Shown here in pieces: positions 1 to 7,860 of a stretch of DNA of 64,000 bases. Where the stretch lies: the NCBI GenBank assembly GCA_026397965.1, contig JAPLTU010000072.1, positions 51,629 to 115,628 on the forward strand, given 5' to 3'. Under the pieces are notes generated by a model. That model was given only the letters and a program-made list of their open reading frames with translations, made no database searches and had not been told where the DNA came from. The translations under genes were made by a program, and so were the position numbers. Source of the stretch: Verrucomicrobiota bacterium. Its GTDB lineage: Bacteria; Verrucomicrobiota; Verrucomicrobiia; Opitutales; UBA953. Position 1 is the stretch's first letter; each line of letters opens with the position of its first letter.

Positions 1-161
1 ATCATCCAATCCGACTTTGAATGCGCGGCGATGCGCAGATGCTCCAGCGCTCCCCCATAATCTCCTTCGGTCAGTAAAGCTTGCCCGAGCGAAAAACGAA
101 AAAGCGGGTTGGTGGAATCGGCCGCCACATGCGTACGGAAAGTGTCTGAGCGGGAGGCCAT
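1..161 (-). CDS. TPR-repeat protein, partial (runs off left edge)
   Basis: Only the first 53 codons are in the window. The ATG at 159-161 lies 3 bases after the glgB stop, so it is probably co-transcribed with glgB. The visible peptide has a tetratricopeptide-like pattern: a helix around NPLFRFSLGQALL followed by GDYGGALEHLRIAA, matching the usual Leu-Gly / Gly-Asp-Tyr-x-x-Ala-Leu spacing of a TPR hairpin. TPRs mediate protein-protein contacts, so no specific role can be inferred. Family call from the visible repeat only. Confidence 0.6.
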   Translation of the reverse strand, partial: MASRSDTFRTHVAADSTNPLFRFSLGQALLTEGDYGGALEHLRIAAHSKSDWM

Positions 162-164
162 CTT

Positions 165-2390
165 TTACTTCTTCGCTTTCTTAAGCGACGGACGCGGCAA
201 CGGATGATCGGCCTGTCGGAAAATCGCCAAGGACAAACCAGGCAGACGGACTTCCAGAGAGTGCTCGCGCCCGTGGCACGGAATCTTTTCGGAATCCACG
301 CCGCCGAGATTGCCCAAACCTTTGCCGGCATAGTGTTTAGAGTCGGTATTCAGGGCCTCTTCCCATCGCCCAGCCTGGGGCACGCCGAAGCGGTACGTCC
401 GCTCAACCGGGGTGAAGTTACCCACCACGACCCAGTGGCAAGCCGAACTTTTGCGTTCAAAAACCAAGACGCTCTGGGCGCCGTCTTCCGCGTTAATCCA
501 AGCAAAACTATCCGGATTCAATTCGTTCTCCGCCAACGCGACGTCGCCGACATAGAGCTGATTAAGGTCACGGACGAGGCTTTGTAAGCCGGCGTGCAAG
601 GGGTATGCGAGCAGATGCCAATCGAGGGATTGGTCATATTTCCATTCTGCAAACTGGCCGAATTCGCAGCCCATGAAAAGGGTCTTCTTGCCAGGCCAAG
701 CCCACTGCAAAGCCAGCAGACAACGCAGATTGGCGGCCTTGGCCTCGTTATCGCCGGCACCCATCTTGTTGATCAGCGAGCCCTTACCGTGGACGACCTC
801 GTCGTGCGAAAAAGCCTGCATGAACGATTCGGACCATTGGTAGAGCATCCCGAACGTCAGCTTATCGTGGTTGAACTTGCGGAATAAAGGGTCTTGGCGG
901 AAATAAGAAAGCGTGTCGTGCATCCAGCCCATGTTCCATTTGAAGTCGAAGCCCAGTCCGCCGTCCGCCACGGCCTTGGTGACTCCGGGGAACGAGGTCG
1001 ACTCCTCCGCGATTAACACCACGCCGGGTTGATAAAGATGAATGAGGGAATTTACGTGACGTAAAAATTCAATGGCCTCGATATTTTCGCGGCCGCCGTG
1101 ACGGTTTGGAATCCACTCGCCGGCTTTGCGGGAATAATCGAGGTATAACATCGAAGCCACCGCATCGACGCGCAAGCCGTCGACGTGAAAACGTTCCAGC
1201 CAGGAAAGAGCGGAGGAAGTCAGGAAGCCGCGGACTTCATGTCGGCCGTAATTAAAGATGAGCGTGCCCCAGTCCTGATGCTCACCGAGACGCGGATCAG
1301 CGTGCTCATAAAGATGCGTCCCATCGAAGCGGGCCAAGGCGAAAAAGTCGCGAGGGAAATGAGCGGGCACCCAATCGACGATCACACCGACGCCGGCTTG
1401 GTGGAGCGTGTCGACCATCCGCATGAAATCCAACGGGGAGCCGCAGCGGTGCGTGGGAGCGAAGAAGCCTGTCACCTGATAGCCCCAGGAGCCGTCGAAA
1501 GGGTACTCGGACGGCGGCATCAGCTCCACGTGGGTGAAACCGAGCTGATTACAGTATTCGGCCAATTGAACCCCGAGCTCGCGGTAGTTCAGGACTCGTC
1601 CGCCTTCTTCAGGTACGCGGCGCCAAGAAGCGAGATGCACCTCGTAGACCGACATCGGCCGGCGACGGTAATCGGTCCGCTTCCGGACCTCCATCCATTC
1701 GGCATCATGCCAGACATAGGCGGATAGGTCGCACACGATTGCCGCATGATTAGGCGAAGGCTCGAAATGCAAGCCGTAGGGATCCGTCTTCAGGAAAGGC
1801 GTCGCATCATGCGGACCCACGATTTCATATTTATAGCGGGCGCCGGCCGCGAGACCGGGAAGGAAAAGCTCCCAGATTCCGGATGCCCCCAGGGCCCGCA
1901 TCGGATGGGAACGCCCGTTCCAGAGGTTATGATCGCCGACCACGGAAACCCGGCGGGCAGAGGGGGCCCAAACCAAGAAAGAAACCCCGGCGACACCGTC
2001 GATTGTCCGCACATGAGAACCGAACTTATAGTGGGCCCCATGGTCATCCCCCTTGCCGATGAGGAAGAGGTCTTGCTCGGAGATTGTGGGTAAAAAACGG
2101 TAAGGGTCTTCGGTATCGAGCAAGGCGCCATCCAGATAGGCGACCCGGAAATGGTAGTGGAAATCAGCGGCCCCGGTCAGTTCTAACTCAAAAATCCCTG
2201 CCACGTGTAATCGCACCATGGCGACACCCTGCTTGCTCTGGGCCTTGAAAAGCTCGCACCGCACCGCCCCAGGAAAGAGCGCCCGGACGACGCAACCCCC
2301 ACCGGCCATGGCATGGAGGCCTAAAAATCGGTGCGGCGAGATCTCGGTGGCATCCGCCAGGGCGGTCAACTCGGCTGGACTGATGCGCAT
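165..2390 (-). CDS. glgB: 1,4-alpha-glucan branching enzyme (GH13)
   Basis: Makes alpha-1,6 branches in glycogen by cutting and transferring alpha-1,4 chains in the cytoplasm. From the chosen ATG it is 741 residues, normal for GlgB. An N-terminal CBM48-like beta domain (VSFLVWAPSARRVSVVGDHN) precedes the GH13 barrel. The barrel shows the branching-enzyme signature DWVPAHFP, the nucleophile Asp in GLRVDAVASM (about residue 409), the acid Glu in LIAEES (about 462) and the third Asp in SHDEVVHGKGSL. The frame stays open to 2648, but that extension would overlap the start of divergent lptD and is not family-like, so MRISPAEL at 2390 was chosen; an ATG at 2432 is the alternative. lptD starts 90 bases away on the other strand. 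Confidence 0.95.
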   Translation of the reverse strand: MRISPAELTALADATEISPHRFLGLHAMAGGGCVVRALFPGAVRCELFKAQSKQGVAMVRLHVAGIFELELTGAADFHYHFRVAYLDGALLDTEDPYRFLPTISEQDLFLIGKGDDHGAHYKFGSHVRTIDGVAGVSFLVWAPSARRVSVVGDHNLWNGRSHPMRALGASGIWELFLPGLAAGARYKYEIVGPHDATPFLKTDPYGLHFEPSPNHAAIVCDLSAYVWHDAEWMEVRKRTDYRRRPMSVYEVHLASWRRVPEEGGRVLNYRELGVQLAEYCNQLGFTHVELMPPSEYPFDGSWGYQVTGFFAPTHRCGSPLDFMRMVDTLHQAGVGVIVDWVPAHFPRDFFALARFDGTHLYEHADPRLGEHQDWGTLIFNYGRHEVRGFLTSSALSWLERFHVDGLRVDAVASMLYLDYSRKAGEWIPNRHGGRENIEAIEFLRHVNSLIHLYQPGVVLIAEESTSFPGVTKAVADGGLGFDFKWNMGWMHDTLSYFRQDPLFRKFNHDKLTFGMLYQWSESFMQAFSHDEVVHGKGSLINKMGAGDNEAKAANLRCLLALQWAWPGKKTLFMGCEFGQFAEWKYDQSLDWHLLAYPLHAGLQSLVRDLNQLYVGDVALAENELNPDSFAWINAEDGAQSVLVFERKSSACHWVVVGNFTPVERTYRFGVPQAGRWEEALNTDSKHYAGKGLGNLGGVDSEKIPCHGREHSLEVRLPGLSLAIFRQADHPLPRPSLKKAKK

Positions 2391-2480
2391 AGGAGGACAA
2401 TCTACGCTCCACCAAGGTCGGCAAGCGCTCATTGCCCGAAAATACTTGAGGGAAGCCCCAGAGCGACAAGTCTCCGAAGG

Positions 2481-4625
2481 ATGCCTGGCCGTCGTTTCTG
2501 GATTCTTGCCGCAAGCCTTGGGCTCGCACTGACTGCGTATGCCGTCGAGGAAACGTCGGCCGCCCAGAAGGCCATCAACCAGATGCCTAATATCGTAGGG
2601 GACGACTTGGGATTTGAGGAAAACGGCAAAGTCTTCGTGGCAACCCATGCGCGCCTCGAAAGCCGCGACACCGTGCTGTGGGCAAAAAAGATACGCATTG
2701 ATTATCGGACGGGCGTGATCACCGCCGAGGGGGATGTCGTCTACGCGACCAAGGCACTGCGCGTCATCGGAGAAAAAGTCGTCGTCGACCCGAAGACCGA
2801 CACCACCATCGCCACCAACGTTCGCTTCGGGAAGAGCCCGATCTACTTCACCGCGGAGGAATTAAAAATCGTCAAAGGTGACAAGTACATGAAGGGCGTC
2901 CGGATGTGGAATAACGAACCTTCGGAATGGGGTATGCACTTGGATATCAGCGAAGCCAACTATTCTGAAAAAGATAATTGGCTGACAATGCGTAACGTGA
3001 AGCCGCACCTCGCCGGCATGCCGTTCTTCGTCCTGCCTTACTACGGTCAAGAAGGTTATAAAGACATCCCTTATGACGTCTACCTGAGCATGGGCAACGC
3101 GGACAACAAAGGCTTCTTCGTTCGCACGACGGCCCTCGCGCGCCAAACCCCTTCGCTCTGGGTCGGTGGCTTATTTGATTACTATACCAAATCCGGCTTC
3201 CTTTACGGACCGGCGTTACGTTATGATAACGCCAAGGTGGCCAACGGAGATACCGTCTGGAAAGGCCGTTTTCAGGCTGGCTTCATTAATGATCGCAGCG
3301 AGTTGCTCTTGAATACCTTTGGGCGTTTACCGGAACGAAATCGCGACTTTATTATGGGAGAAATCAACGGTCGCACTTCGGGTGGAATTGAAATCGCCGG
3401 TCAACTTTTCGCCCAAAGCGATCCGGACTTCATTCGCGACTTTCGGCCTAATCTCTTAGATCGCACTGGCCTACCCCAGGCTAATTTTGAGATCTCCGCC
3501 CCGCTCGCCAACGGCTACCTTTCGGCCAAAGTCGTCGCCAAAGTCGACAACTATCAGGACATCGTTCAGAAGTATCCGGAAGTCAGATTCGACTTGCCGC
3601 AAACTTCCTTGGGCGACTCCGGCCTGACGCAGCGAAGTTTTGTGACCGTTGGCTACCTTTCCGAACGCCCTTCGGCGGTCATCCCACAGCCGGTAAATCA
3701 GACGAACTGGTCGACGGGTCGCATCGACGCTTACTACGGAATATCTTATCCCATCACCCTGCAGGACTGGCTGACCTTCAAGCCCGTCGCCGGCGTCCGC
3801 ACCACTGGATGGTCTTCGAGTTTAGACCATTCGGGCAGCGCTTCAAAAGTCATCGGACAGGCTGGCTTCGATCTCGAAGGATTGGTTACGGGCTCTTGGG
3901 ATTTAGTCGCCGACAAGTGGGGTATCAACGGAATGAGGCACACCCTCCGACCCATCATCCAATTCCGCGCCCTGCCAGGTGCGGACCGCGGTATCGGGCA
4001 ACTCCCCATTGCGGAGCGAGCCACGGCCATTTCGGTCTTGAATGAAGTCGATTTGGCAGATCGAGCGGATGCCGCCTCGACTACGGACACCGAAGTGGTC
4101 CGCTTTGGGATCCGCAACACCTTGGCAACCCGCGATACCCAGCTCGGAACCCGCGACCTATTGCGGGCAGACTTTTACACCGATTGGCACAAGGGGGCAA
4201 CGGGGGCCGAGACTGGACGTAGCGACTTCCTCACGCACATCACCCTGACTCCGGCATCGTGGGTGACCATTGATTCGTTCATGCGTCTACCCAACGGGCG
4301 CAGCACCCCCCTAGAATCCAACCAAAGCATCGCCTTTAATTCCGGAGATTTCTGGCGAACGTCCGTGAGCTGGGTCGAACTCAGCGAAGTAACCCCGACA
4401 CGCCAGTTGGTGTTCACGGGTCAAATCACCCTGAACTCGGTTTATTCGGCCTTCATCACGTCCAATTACGACGCGATCACCAAGCACTCGATTTACCAAA
4501 GCATCGGCCTGATTCAGAAAGTCGGCAATTCATGGGAGCTCGAATATGGCTTCCAAAAGAGAGTTTCCGACCGAGGCGACAGCGCATTGGGCTTCCTCCT
4601 GCGGGCTCGCTTGTTCAAATTCTAA
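2481..4625 (+). CDS. lptD: LptD-like LPS-assembly outer membrane protein
   Basis: Likely the outer-membrane beta-barrel that inserts lipopolysaccharide, which marks the cell as Gram-negative. The 714-residue product starts with a signal peptide (WILAASLGLALTAYAVEE), then an OstA/LptA-like periplasmic domain at roughly residues 30-150 (repeated beta strands such as GVITAEGDVVYATKALRVIG), then a long region of alternating polar and aromatic residues ending in Phe (LLRARLFKF), as expected for a barrel. ATG 2481 was chosen because it follows a GAAGG ribosome-binding site and begins the signal peptide; upstream in-frame codons lack such features. scpA follows after 4 bases. The four Cys of proteobacterial LptD are not evident, so disulfide-dependent assembly need not apply. 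Confidence 0.8.
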   Translation: MPGRRFWILAASLGLALTAYAVEETSAAQKAINQMPNIVGDDLGFEENGKVFVATHARLESRDTVLWAKKIRIDYRTGVITAEGDVVYATKALRVIGEKVVVDPKTDTTIATNVRFGKSPIYFTAEELKIVKGDKYMKGVRMWNNEPSEWGMHLDISEANYSEKDNWLTMRNVKPHLAGMPFFVLPYYGQEGYKDIPYDVYLSMGNADNKGFFVRTTALARQTPSLWVGGLFDYYTKSGFLYGPALRYDNAKVANGDTVWKGRFQAGFINDRSELLLNTFGRLPERNRDFIMGEINGRTSGGIEIAGQLFAQSDPDFIRDFRPNLLDRTGLPQANFEISAPLANGYLSAKVVAKVDNYQDIVQKYPEVRFDLPQTSLGDSGLTQRSFVTVGYLSERPSAVIPQPVNQTNWSTGRIDAYYGISYPITLQDWLTFKPVAGVRTTGWSSSLDHSGSASKVIGQAGFDLEGLVTGSWDLVADKWGINGMRHTLRPIIQFRALPGADRGIGQLPIAERATAISVLNEVDLADRADAASTTDTEVVRFGIRNTLATRDTQLGTRDLLRADFYTDWHKGATGAETGRSDFLTHITLTPASWVTIDSFMRLPNGRSTPLESNQSIAFNSGDFWRTSVSWVELSEVTPTRQLVFTGQITLNSVYSAFITSNYDAITKHSIYQSIGLIQKVGNSWELEYGFQKRVSDRGDSALGFLLRARLFKF

Positions 4626-4629
4626 GCCC

Positions 4630-5487
4630 ATGGAAAATACTGGCGAAGCCCCTGTCATCCCGGAGGACGGTATCTTACCGCCAGCGGACTTACCCATCCG
4701 CCTCGATGTTTTCGAAGGCCCTCTCGATTTGCTACTTTTTTTAATCCGAAAGAACGAAATCGATATTTACGATATCCCAATCGAGAAAGTCACCCGGCAG
4801 TATCTGGAAATTTTACGCACCCAGGAAAAGGATAACCTGGAGTTGGCGGGAGATTTCTTCGTCATGGCCGCCACGCTGATGTATATCAAGAGTCGGATGC
4901 TGTTGCCGGTGGAAAGTCGCCCAGAAGAAGAGATCTCGCCCAGCGACGAAGGCCAGGATCCGCGCTGGGCTCTGGTTCAACAACTCATCCAGTATAAACG
5001 CGTCAAAGAAACGGCGGCCATCATCCGCGGCTTGGCGGATGAACGCCAAGGGCTGCTTGCCCGTTACGTCAACCAACCTCAAGGGGAAGACGCCGTCGTC
5101 CGCCCCGTGGCGCCGGCTGACCGGATTGAGCTTTGGAATACCTTTAATTTGGTCCTTCGTCGGCTAGCGGAACGGATTCAGCCTGGAAATATCGCGCTCG
5201 AAATCGTCACGGTTTCTGACCGGATGGAAAATATCCTAAAGCGGCTCGAGACCGAGACCACGTTCGCTTTTACCAGCTTACTACCCGAACGACCGACCGT
5301 GGGCTTCTTGGTTGCGACCTTTTTAGCCTGCCTCGAATTAGCCCGACTGGGATCGTTGAGACTGGAACAAGACGCATCTTTTGCAGAGATTAACTGTAGC
5401 AAGGCCCAACCAGCCGCCGCACCTCATGCGGGCGAAGCCCTCGAGGGTGGCTCGGAATTCGATAACTCGACTGCACCCGCCGAATAA
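4630..5487 (+). CDS. scpA: segregation and condensation protein A
   Basis: Kleisin subunit that bridges the SMC ATPase heads in the bacterial condensin. The 285-residue product has the typical N-terminal kleisin signature VFEGPLDLLLFLIRKNEIDI followed by IPIEKVTRQYLE and the helix FFVMAATLMYIKSRMLLP. The C-terminal winged-helix part (ERPTVGFLVATFLACLELARLGSLRLEQ) binds the SMC head in other bacteria. The frame stays open into the end of lptD, but ATG 4630, four bases after the lptD stop, gives the family length and was chosen. The partner scpB is not adjacent and not in this window. Confidence 0.93.
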   Translation: MENTGEAPVIPEDGILPPADLPIRLDVFEGPLDLLLFLIRKNEIDIYDIPIEKVTRQYLEILRTQEKDNLELAGDFFVMAATLMYIKSRMLLPVESRPEEEISPSDEGQDPRWALVQQLIQYKRVKETAAIIRGLADERQGLLARYVNQPQGEDAVVRPVAPADRIELWNTFNLVLRRLAERIQPGNIALEIVTVSDRMENILKRLETETTFAFTSLLPERPTVGFLVATFLACLELARLGSLRLEQDASFAEINCSKAQPAAAPHAGEALEGGSEFDNSTAPAE

Positions 5488-5530
5488 GCTCTGGACTTGA
5501 AATTGAATCCAAGCCGCCAACCTACCAGCC

Positions 5531-5776
5531 ATGGCTAAGATTAAGCGAACTGCTAACCACCTCTTAGGCATAGGCCTAGACAGTAAAGATACCCACAAAC
5601 GAATCACGCAAGGTGAGGGTTTCAATCTCGTCGGCGGGTCGGCCGAGACCCACGAAAAAATGACCGAGACGGTGATTAAAACGGTCGAAGATCTGGGCCG
5701 ACGCGGCCGAACAATCACCGAAGCCCATCCGGAAGAAATCGCCGAGCTTTTGCGCAAGCATAACCCGGAGTCTTGA
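5531..5776 (+). CDS. conserved-looking small protein, function unknown
   Basis: An 81-residue soluble protein that I do not recognise. It starts MAKIKRTANHLLGIGLDS and has a middle segment rich in Thr/Glu/Lys (AETHEKMTETVIKTVEDLGR) predicted helical, then a second helix (HPEEIAELLRKHNP). There is no signal peptide, Cys or metal motif. It sits 43 bases after scpA on the same strand and could be the last gene of the lptD-scpA unit. Regular codon use and a plausible start argue that it is real; the antisense frame in the same place looks like noise. Confidence 0.6.
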   Translation: MAKIKRTANHLLGIGLDSKDTHKRITQGEGFNLVGGSAETHEKMTETVIKTVEDLGRRGRTITEAHPEEIAELLRKHNPES

Positions 5777-5840
5777 CTCTTAAAAACTACACTGGCTGAT
5801 TGACTCACCTCTTTTCTAAGACTTCATTACCTTCCCTTAG

Positions 5841-6167
5841 ATGAGCACCGAACTGCCCCCGCCCCCGCCTCCGCCTCCTGAAGGCGACAACTCAGCTCCT
5901 CAAGCCCCTAAGCTTAAGTTGGCAAAACCTGTGGCGGCCATCCCCCCGCCCCCACCTCCACCGGCTCCCGCCGCTGCTTCGGCCGCAGCCCCCGTAGGTG
6001 CAGCCGCACCGGCCGCCTCCGCCCCTCGACCTTCCCCGAGCTTCAATCCAGGCAAAGACCGCGGCATCACCAAGGCCGAAGGACTCGTCGACGTCGTCAC
6101 GCTCGTCGCTGCCGGCGTGGCCGTTTTCTTCTTAGCTGCCGAACTCTTCACCAAGTCCAAAGGTTAA
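5841..6167 (+). CDS. Pro/Ala-rich protein with one C-terminal membrane helix
   Basis: A 108-residue protein of unknown function. Residues 4-70 are low-complexity Pro and Ala with runs of five to seven prolines. A short basic stretch (NPGKDRGITKAEG) follows, then one hydrophobic helix (VVTLVAAGVAVFFLAAELF) and a short Lys-rich tail. The layout suggests a tail-anchored membrane protein with a flexible cytoplasmic arm, the reverse orientation to TonB. trxA begins 8 bases later, so the two are probably co-transcribed. No enzymatic motif is visible. Confidence 0.65.
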   Translation: MSTELPPPPPPPPEGDNSAPQAPKLKLAKPVAAIPPPPPPPAPAAASAAAPVGAAAPAASAPRPSPSFNPGKDRGITKAEGLVDVVTLVAAGVAVFFLAAELFTKSKG

Positions 6168-6175
6168 GTTATTTC

Positions 6176-6508
6176 ATGGCCTCCGAACTCATTACTAATC
6201 TCGACACCACCAACTTCGACTCGACCATCAAAGCGTCGACCGTTCCGGTGCTGGTAGACTTCTGGGCCACCTGGTGCGGGCCCTGCAAGCAGTTAGGCCC
6301 TGTCCTCGATCAGCTTGCCACCGAAATGGGGGCAGCGGTTCAAATCTGCAAAGTGGACGTGGATAGCAACCCGGCCTTGGCGCAAAACCTTGGCGTCACT
6401 TCCATCCCTGCCCTCTTTCTTTTTAAGAACGGCGTCGTGGTAGACAAGATCGTCGGAGCCCGCCCTAAGGGAGATATCGCCGCCTTCATCAAGAAGCATT
6501 CGGCCTAA
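6176..6508 (+). CDS. trxA: thioredoxin
   Basis: Cytoplasmic disulfide reductase of about 12 kDa. The 110-residue product shows the canonical active site WCGPC at residues 33-37 within FWATWCGPCKQ, the buried Asp before it (VDFW), and the cis-Pro loop TSIPALFLFKNG. Length and motif order match bacterial Trx1. It ends a plus-strand run and is followed at once by a strong bidirectional terminator that separates it from the convergent respiratory operon. Confidence 0.97.
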   Translation: MASELITNLDTTNFDSTIKASTVPVLVDFWATWCGPCKQLGPVLDQLATEMGAAVQICKVDVDSNPALAQNLGVTSIPALFLFKNGVVVDKIVGARPKGDIAAFIKKHSA

Positions 6509-6542
6509 GCCCGGCAGCGGCATCCGCTGTCTCTATAACAAC

Positions 6543-6574
6543 AAAAAAGACCCGGAAAATTCCGGGTCTTTTTT
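6543..6574. terminator. bidirectional intrinsic terminator
   Basis: A perfect inverted repeat: six A, GACCCGGAA, a 2-base centre, TTCCGGGTC, six T. The T-run is present on both strands, so the hairpin can end trxA from the left and the act/cco operon from the right. Confidence 0.93.
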
Positions 6575-6590
6575 CGAACTTTTTCGAGGC

Positions 6591-7280
6591 TTACTTTATT
6601 TCTAACGGATGGGCCTCAAGTAACTCCTTGGCCGCGTATTGTCCGCGGGCGCCGATGGCCTTCCGGACTTCGGCCACCTTGGTATCCATCACCGGTTCAG
6701 CCGAATTACCCCAGGCCGAACGGACATAGGTGGCGATATTGGCGATTTGGGCATCCTTCAAAGTGGCACCGACGTTAGGCATATTGCCGTTATATTTGGC
6801 GCCCTTGATTTCGATTTCGCCCACGAGCCCAACGAGGATGGCCTTGATGATACGTTCATCCGCACCAGCCACCCAGGGCGAGCCAACCAGTGGAGGGAAA
6901 GCGCCAGGAACACCCAGACCGGTAGGCTGGTGACAAGCGGCACAAATAACCAAGAAGAGCTTCTCGCCCTTCGCGGCATCAGGCTCAAAAATCTTGGGGC
7001 CGGTATCCGCCACCACCTTAGGGGCATCGAGGTCGAAAACCCCCGGCGAAAATTGGCCAGAATTGCGGGTCAAGTAAAGACCCGCCCAGAAGCCGAATCC
7101 GCAAAATAGGAAAACGATGAAAATCGGCGTCAGGGAGAAACCCTGGGCCGGCTCATCCTTATCCCGAGAAAGCTGCGAGTGCAGCTCCACCAAACGTCCG
7201 TCGGTAAGCCCGTCGGAGGGATGGCCAGGAGAGCCCGGGCGAGGGCGATTACGATCTGGGGGACGATTACGGTCGTTCAT
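6591..7280 (-). CDS. membrane-anchored monoheme cytochrome c, CcoP-position subunit
   Basis: Last gene of the respiratory operon, 229 residues. It has a Pro/Arg-rich cytoplasmic N-terminus, one transmembrane helix at about 50-70 (TPIFIVFLFCGFGFWAGLYL), and one cytochrome c domain with CAACH at 113-117 and a candidate axial Met in GNMPNVG. Its place after the ccoO-like gene and its topology fit a CcoP-like role, but true CcoP carries two c-hemes and is longer. The cytochrome domain resembles that of the cytochrome encoded at 9316-10062 (CHQPTG, then YVRSAWGN versus YVRQSFGN), so it may be a duplicate of that gene rather than a shortened CcoP. Probably exposed to the periplasm and carrying electrons from ACIII. 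Confidence 0.8.
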   Translation of the reverse strand: MNDRNRPPDRNRPRPGSPGHPSDGLTDGRLVELHSQLSRDKDEPAQGFSLTPIFIVFLFCGFGFWAGLYLTRNSGQFSPGVFDLDAPKVVADTGPKIFEPDAAKGEKLFLVICAACHQPTGLGVPGAFPPLVGSPWVAGADERIIKAILVGLVGEIEIKGAKYNGNMPNVGATLKDAQIANIATYVRSAWGNSAEPVMDTKVAEVRKAIGARGQYAAKELLEAHPLEIK

Positions 7281-7284
7281 GGGT

Positions 7285-7848
7285 TCACTGCTTTAATTTG
7301 GCTTCAGGTGAGGCGTAGTCCTGACGAAGGGACTTAAGATAGGCGACGAGGGCGACGGCACGCTCGGTGGGCCGCGCCTTTTTACCATCAGCGGAAAGGA
7401 TGTAAAGATAGGCGAAGTCAGGCTTCTGGAGCGAATAACCTGCCGAGTGCGGATCGCGTATCAGGGCATGGATATCATCATCAGACTTAGCCCGGGCACC
7501 ACAGTTAGCCAGATCGGGACCCAGGCGACGTTCGCCGAGCAAGATTTGGGACTGCAGCACGTAATCGCGGGCCACGGAGGGACGAGAGCCCCAACCGCGG
7601 GCGATATCGCTGCCTTGACCCGCTGGACGCACTTGCTGCGTATGACAAGCAACGCAGCCGAGCTCACGGTAGACCGCCCGACCTTGGATTGCCAAGCCGG
7701 GCTCACGGGCAGGAAACAAAGGACCCCCTTCTTCGGCAGGCGCACGGGAGAGTGAACCGAGTTGAATCTGGCTACTCAGCAATAAGCCGCCGAAGGGCAA
7801 AGCGATCGTGAAAAACAGCCCGGCGAAGAGAAAGTTAAGGTTCTTCAT
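7285..7848 (-). CDS. CcoO-like cytochrome c subunit, no axial Met visible
   Basis: A 187-residue protein with an N-terminal membrane anchor (LFAGLFFTIALPFGGLLL) and a CcoO-type heme site CVACHTQQVRP with Cys65 to His69. The downstream pattern GPDLANCGARAKSDDDIHALIRDP matches the CcoO GPDL / SDDWH region, so the family assignment is firm. In CcoO the sixth heme ligand is the Met of a SNMPGY-like motif; the corresponding stretch here reads SLQKPDFAY, and the protein contains no Met besides its initiator. The heme is then five-coordinate or ligated by another residue such as His in DIHAL or DPHSAG. It lies 12 bases after the ccoN-like gene and 4 before the next cytochrome. Confidence 0.85.
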   Translation of the reverse strand: MKNLNFLFAGLFFTIALPFGGLLLSSQIQLGSLSRAPAEEGGPLFPAREPGLAIQGRAVYRELGCVACHTQQVRPAGQGSDIARGWGSRPSVARDYVLQSQILLGERRLGPDLANCGARAKSDDDIHALIRDPHSAGYSLQKPDFAYLYILSADGKKARPTERAVALVAYLKSLRQDYASPEAKLKQ

Positions 7849-7860
7849 GGCGGTGGTGAA

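Noticed and set aside
5841..6167. Pro-rich protein as TonB
   Set aside because: TonB has an N-terminal membrane helix and a C-terminal periplasmic domain. Here the helix is C-terminal and the Pro-rich arm would be cytoplasmic.
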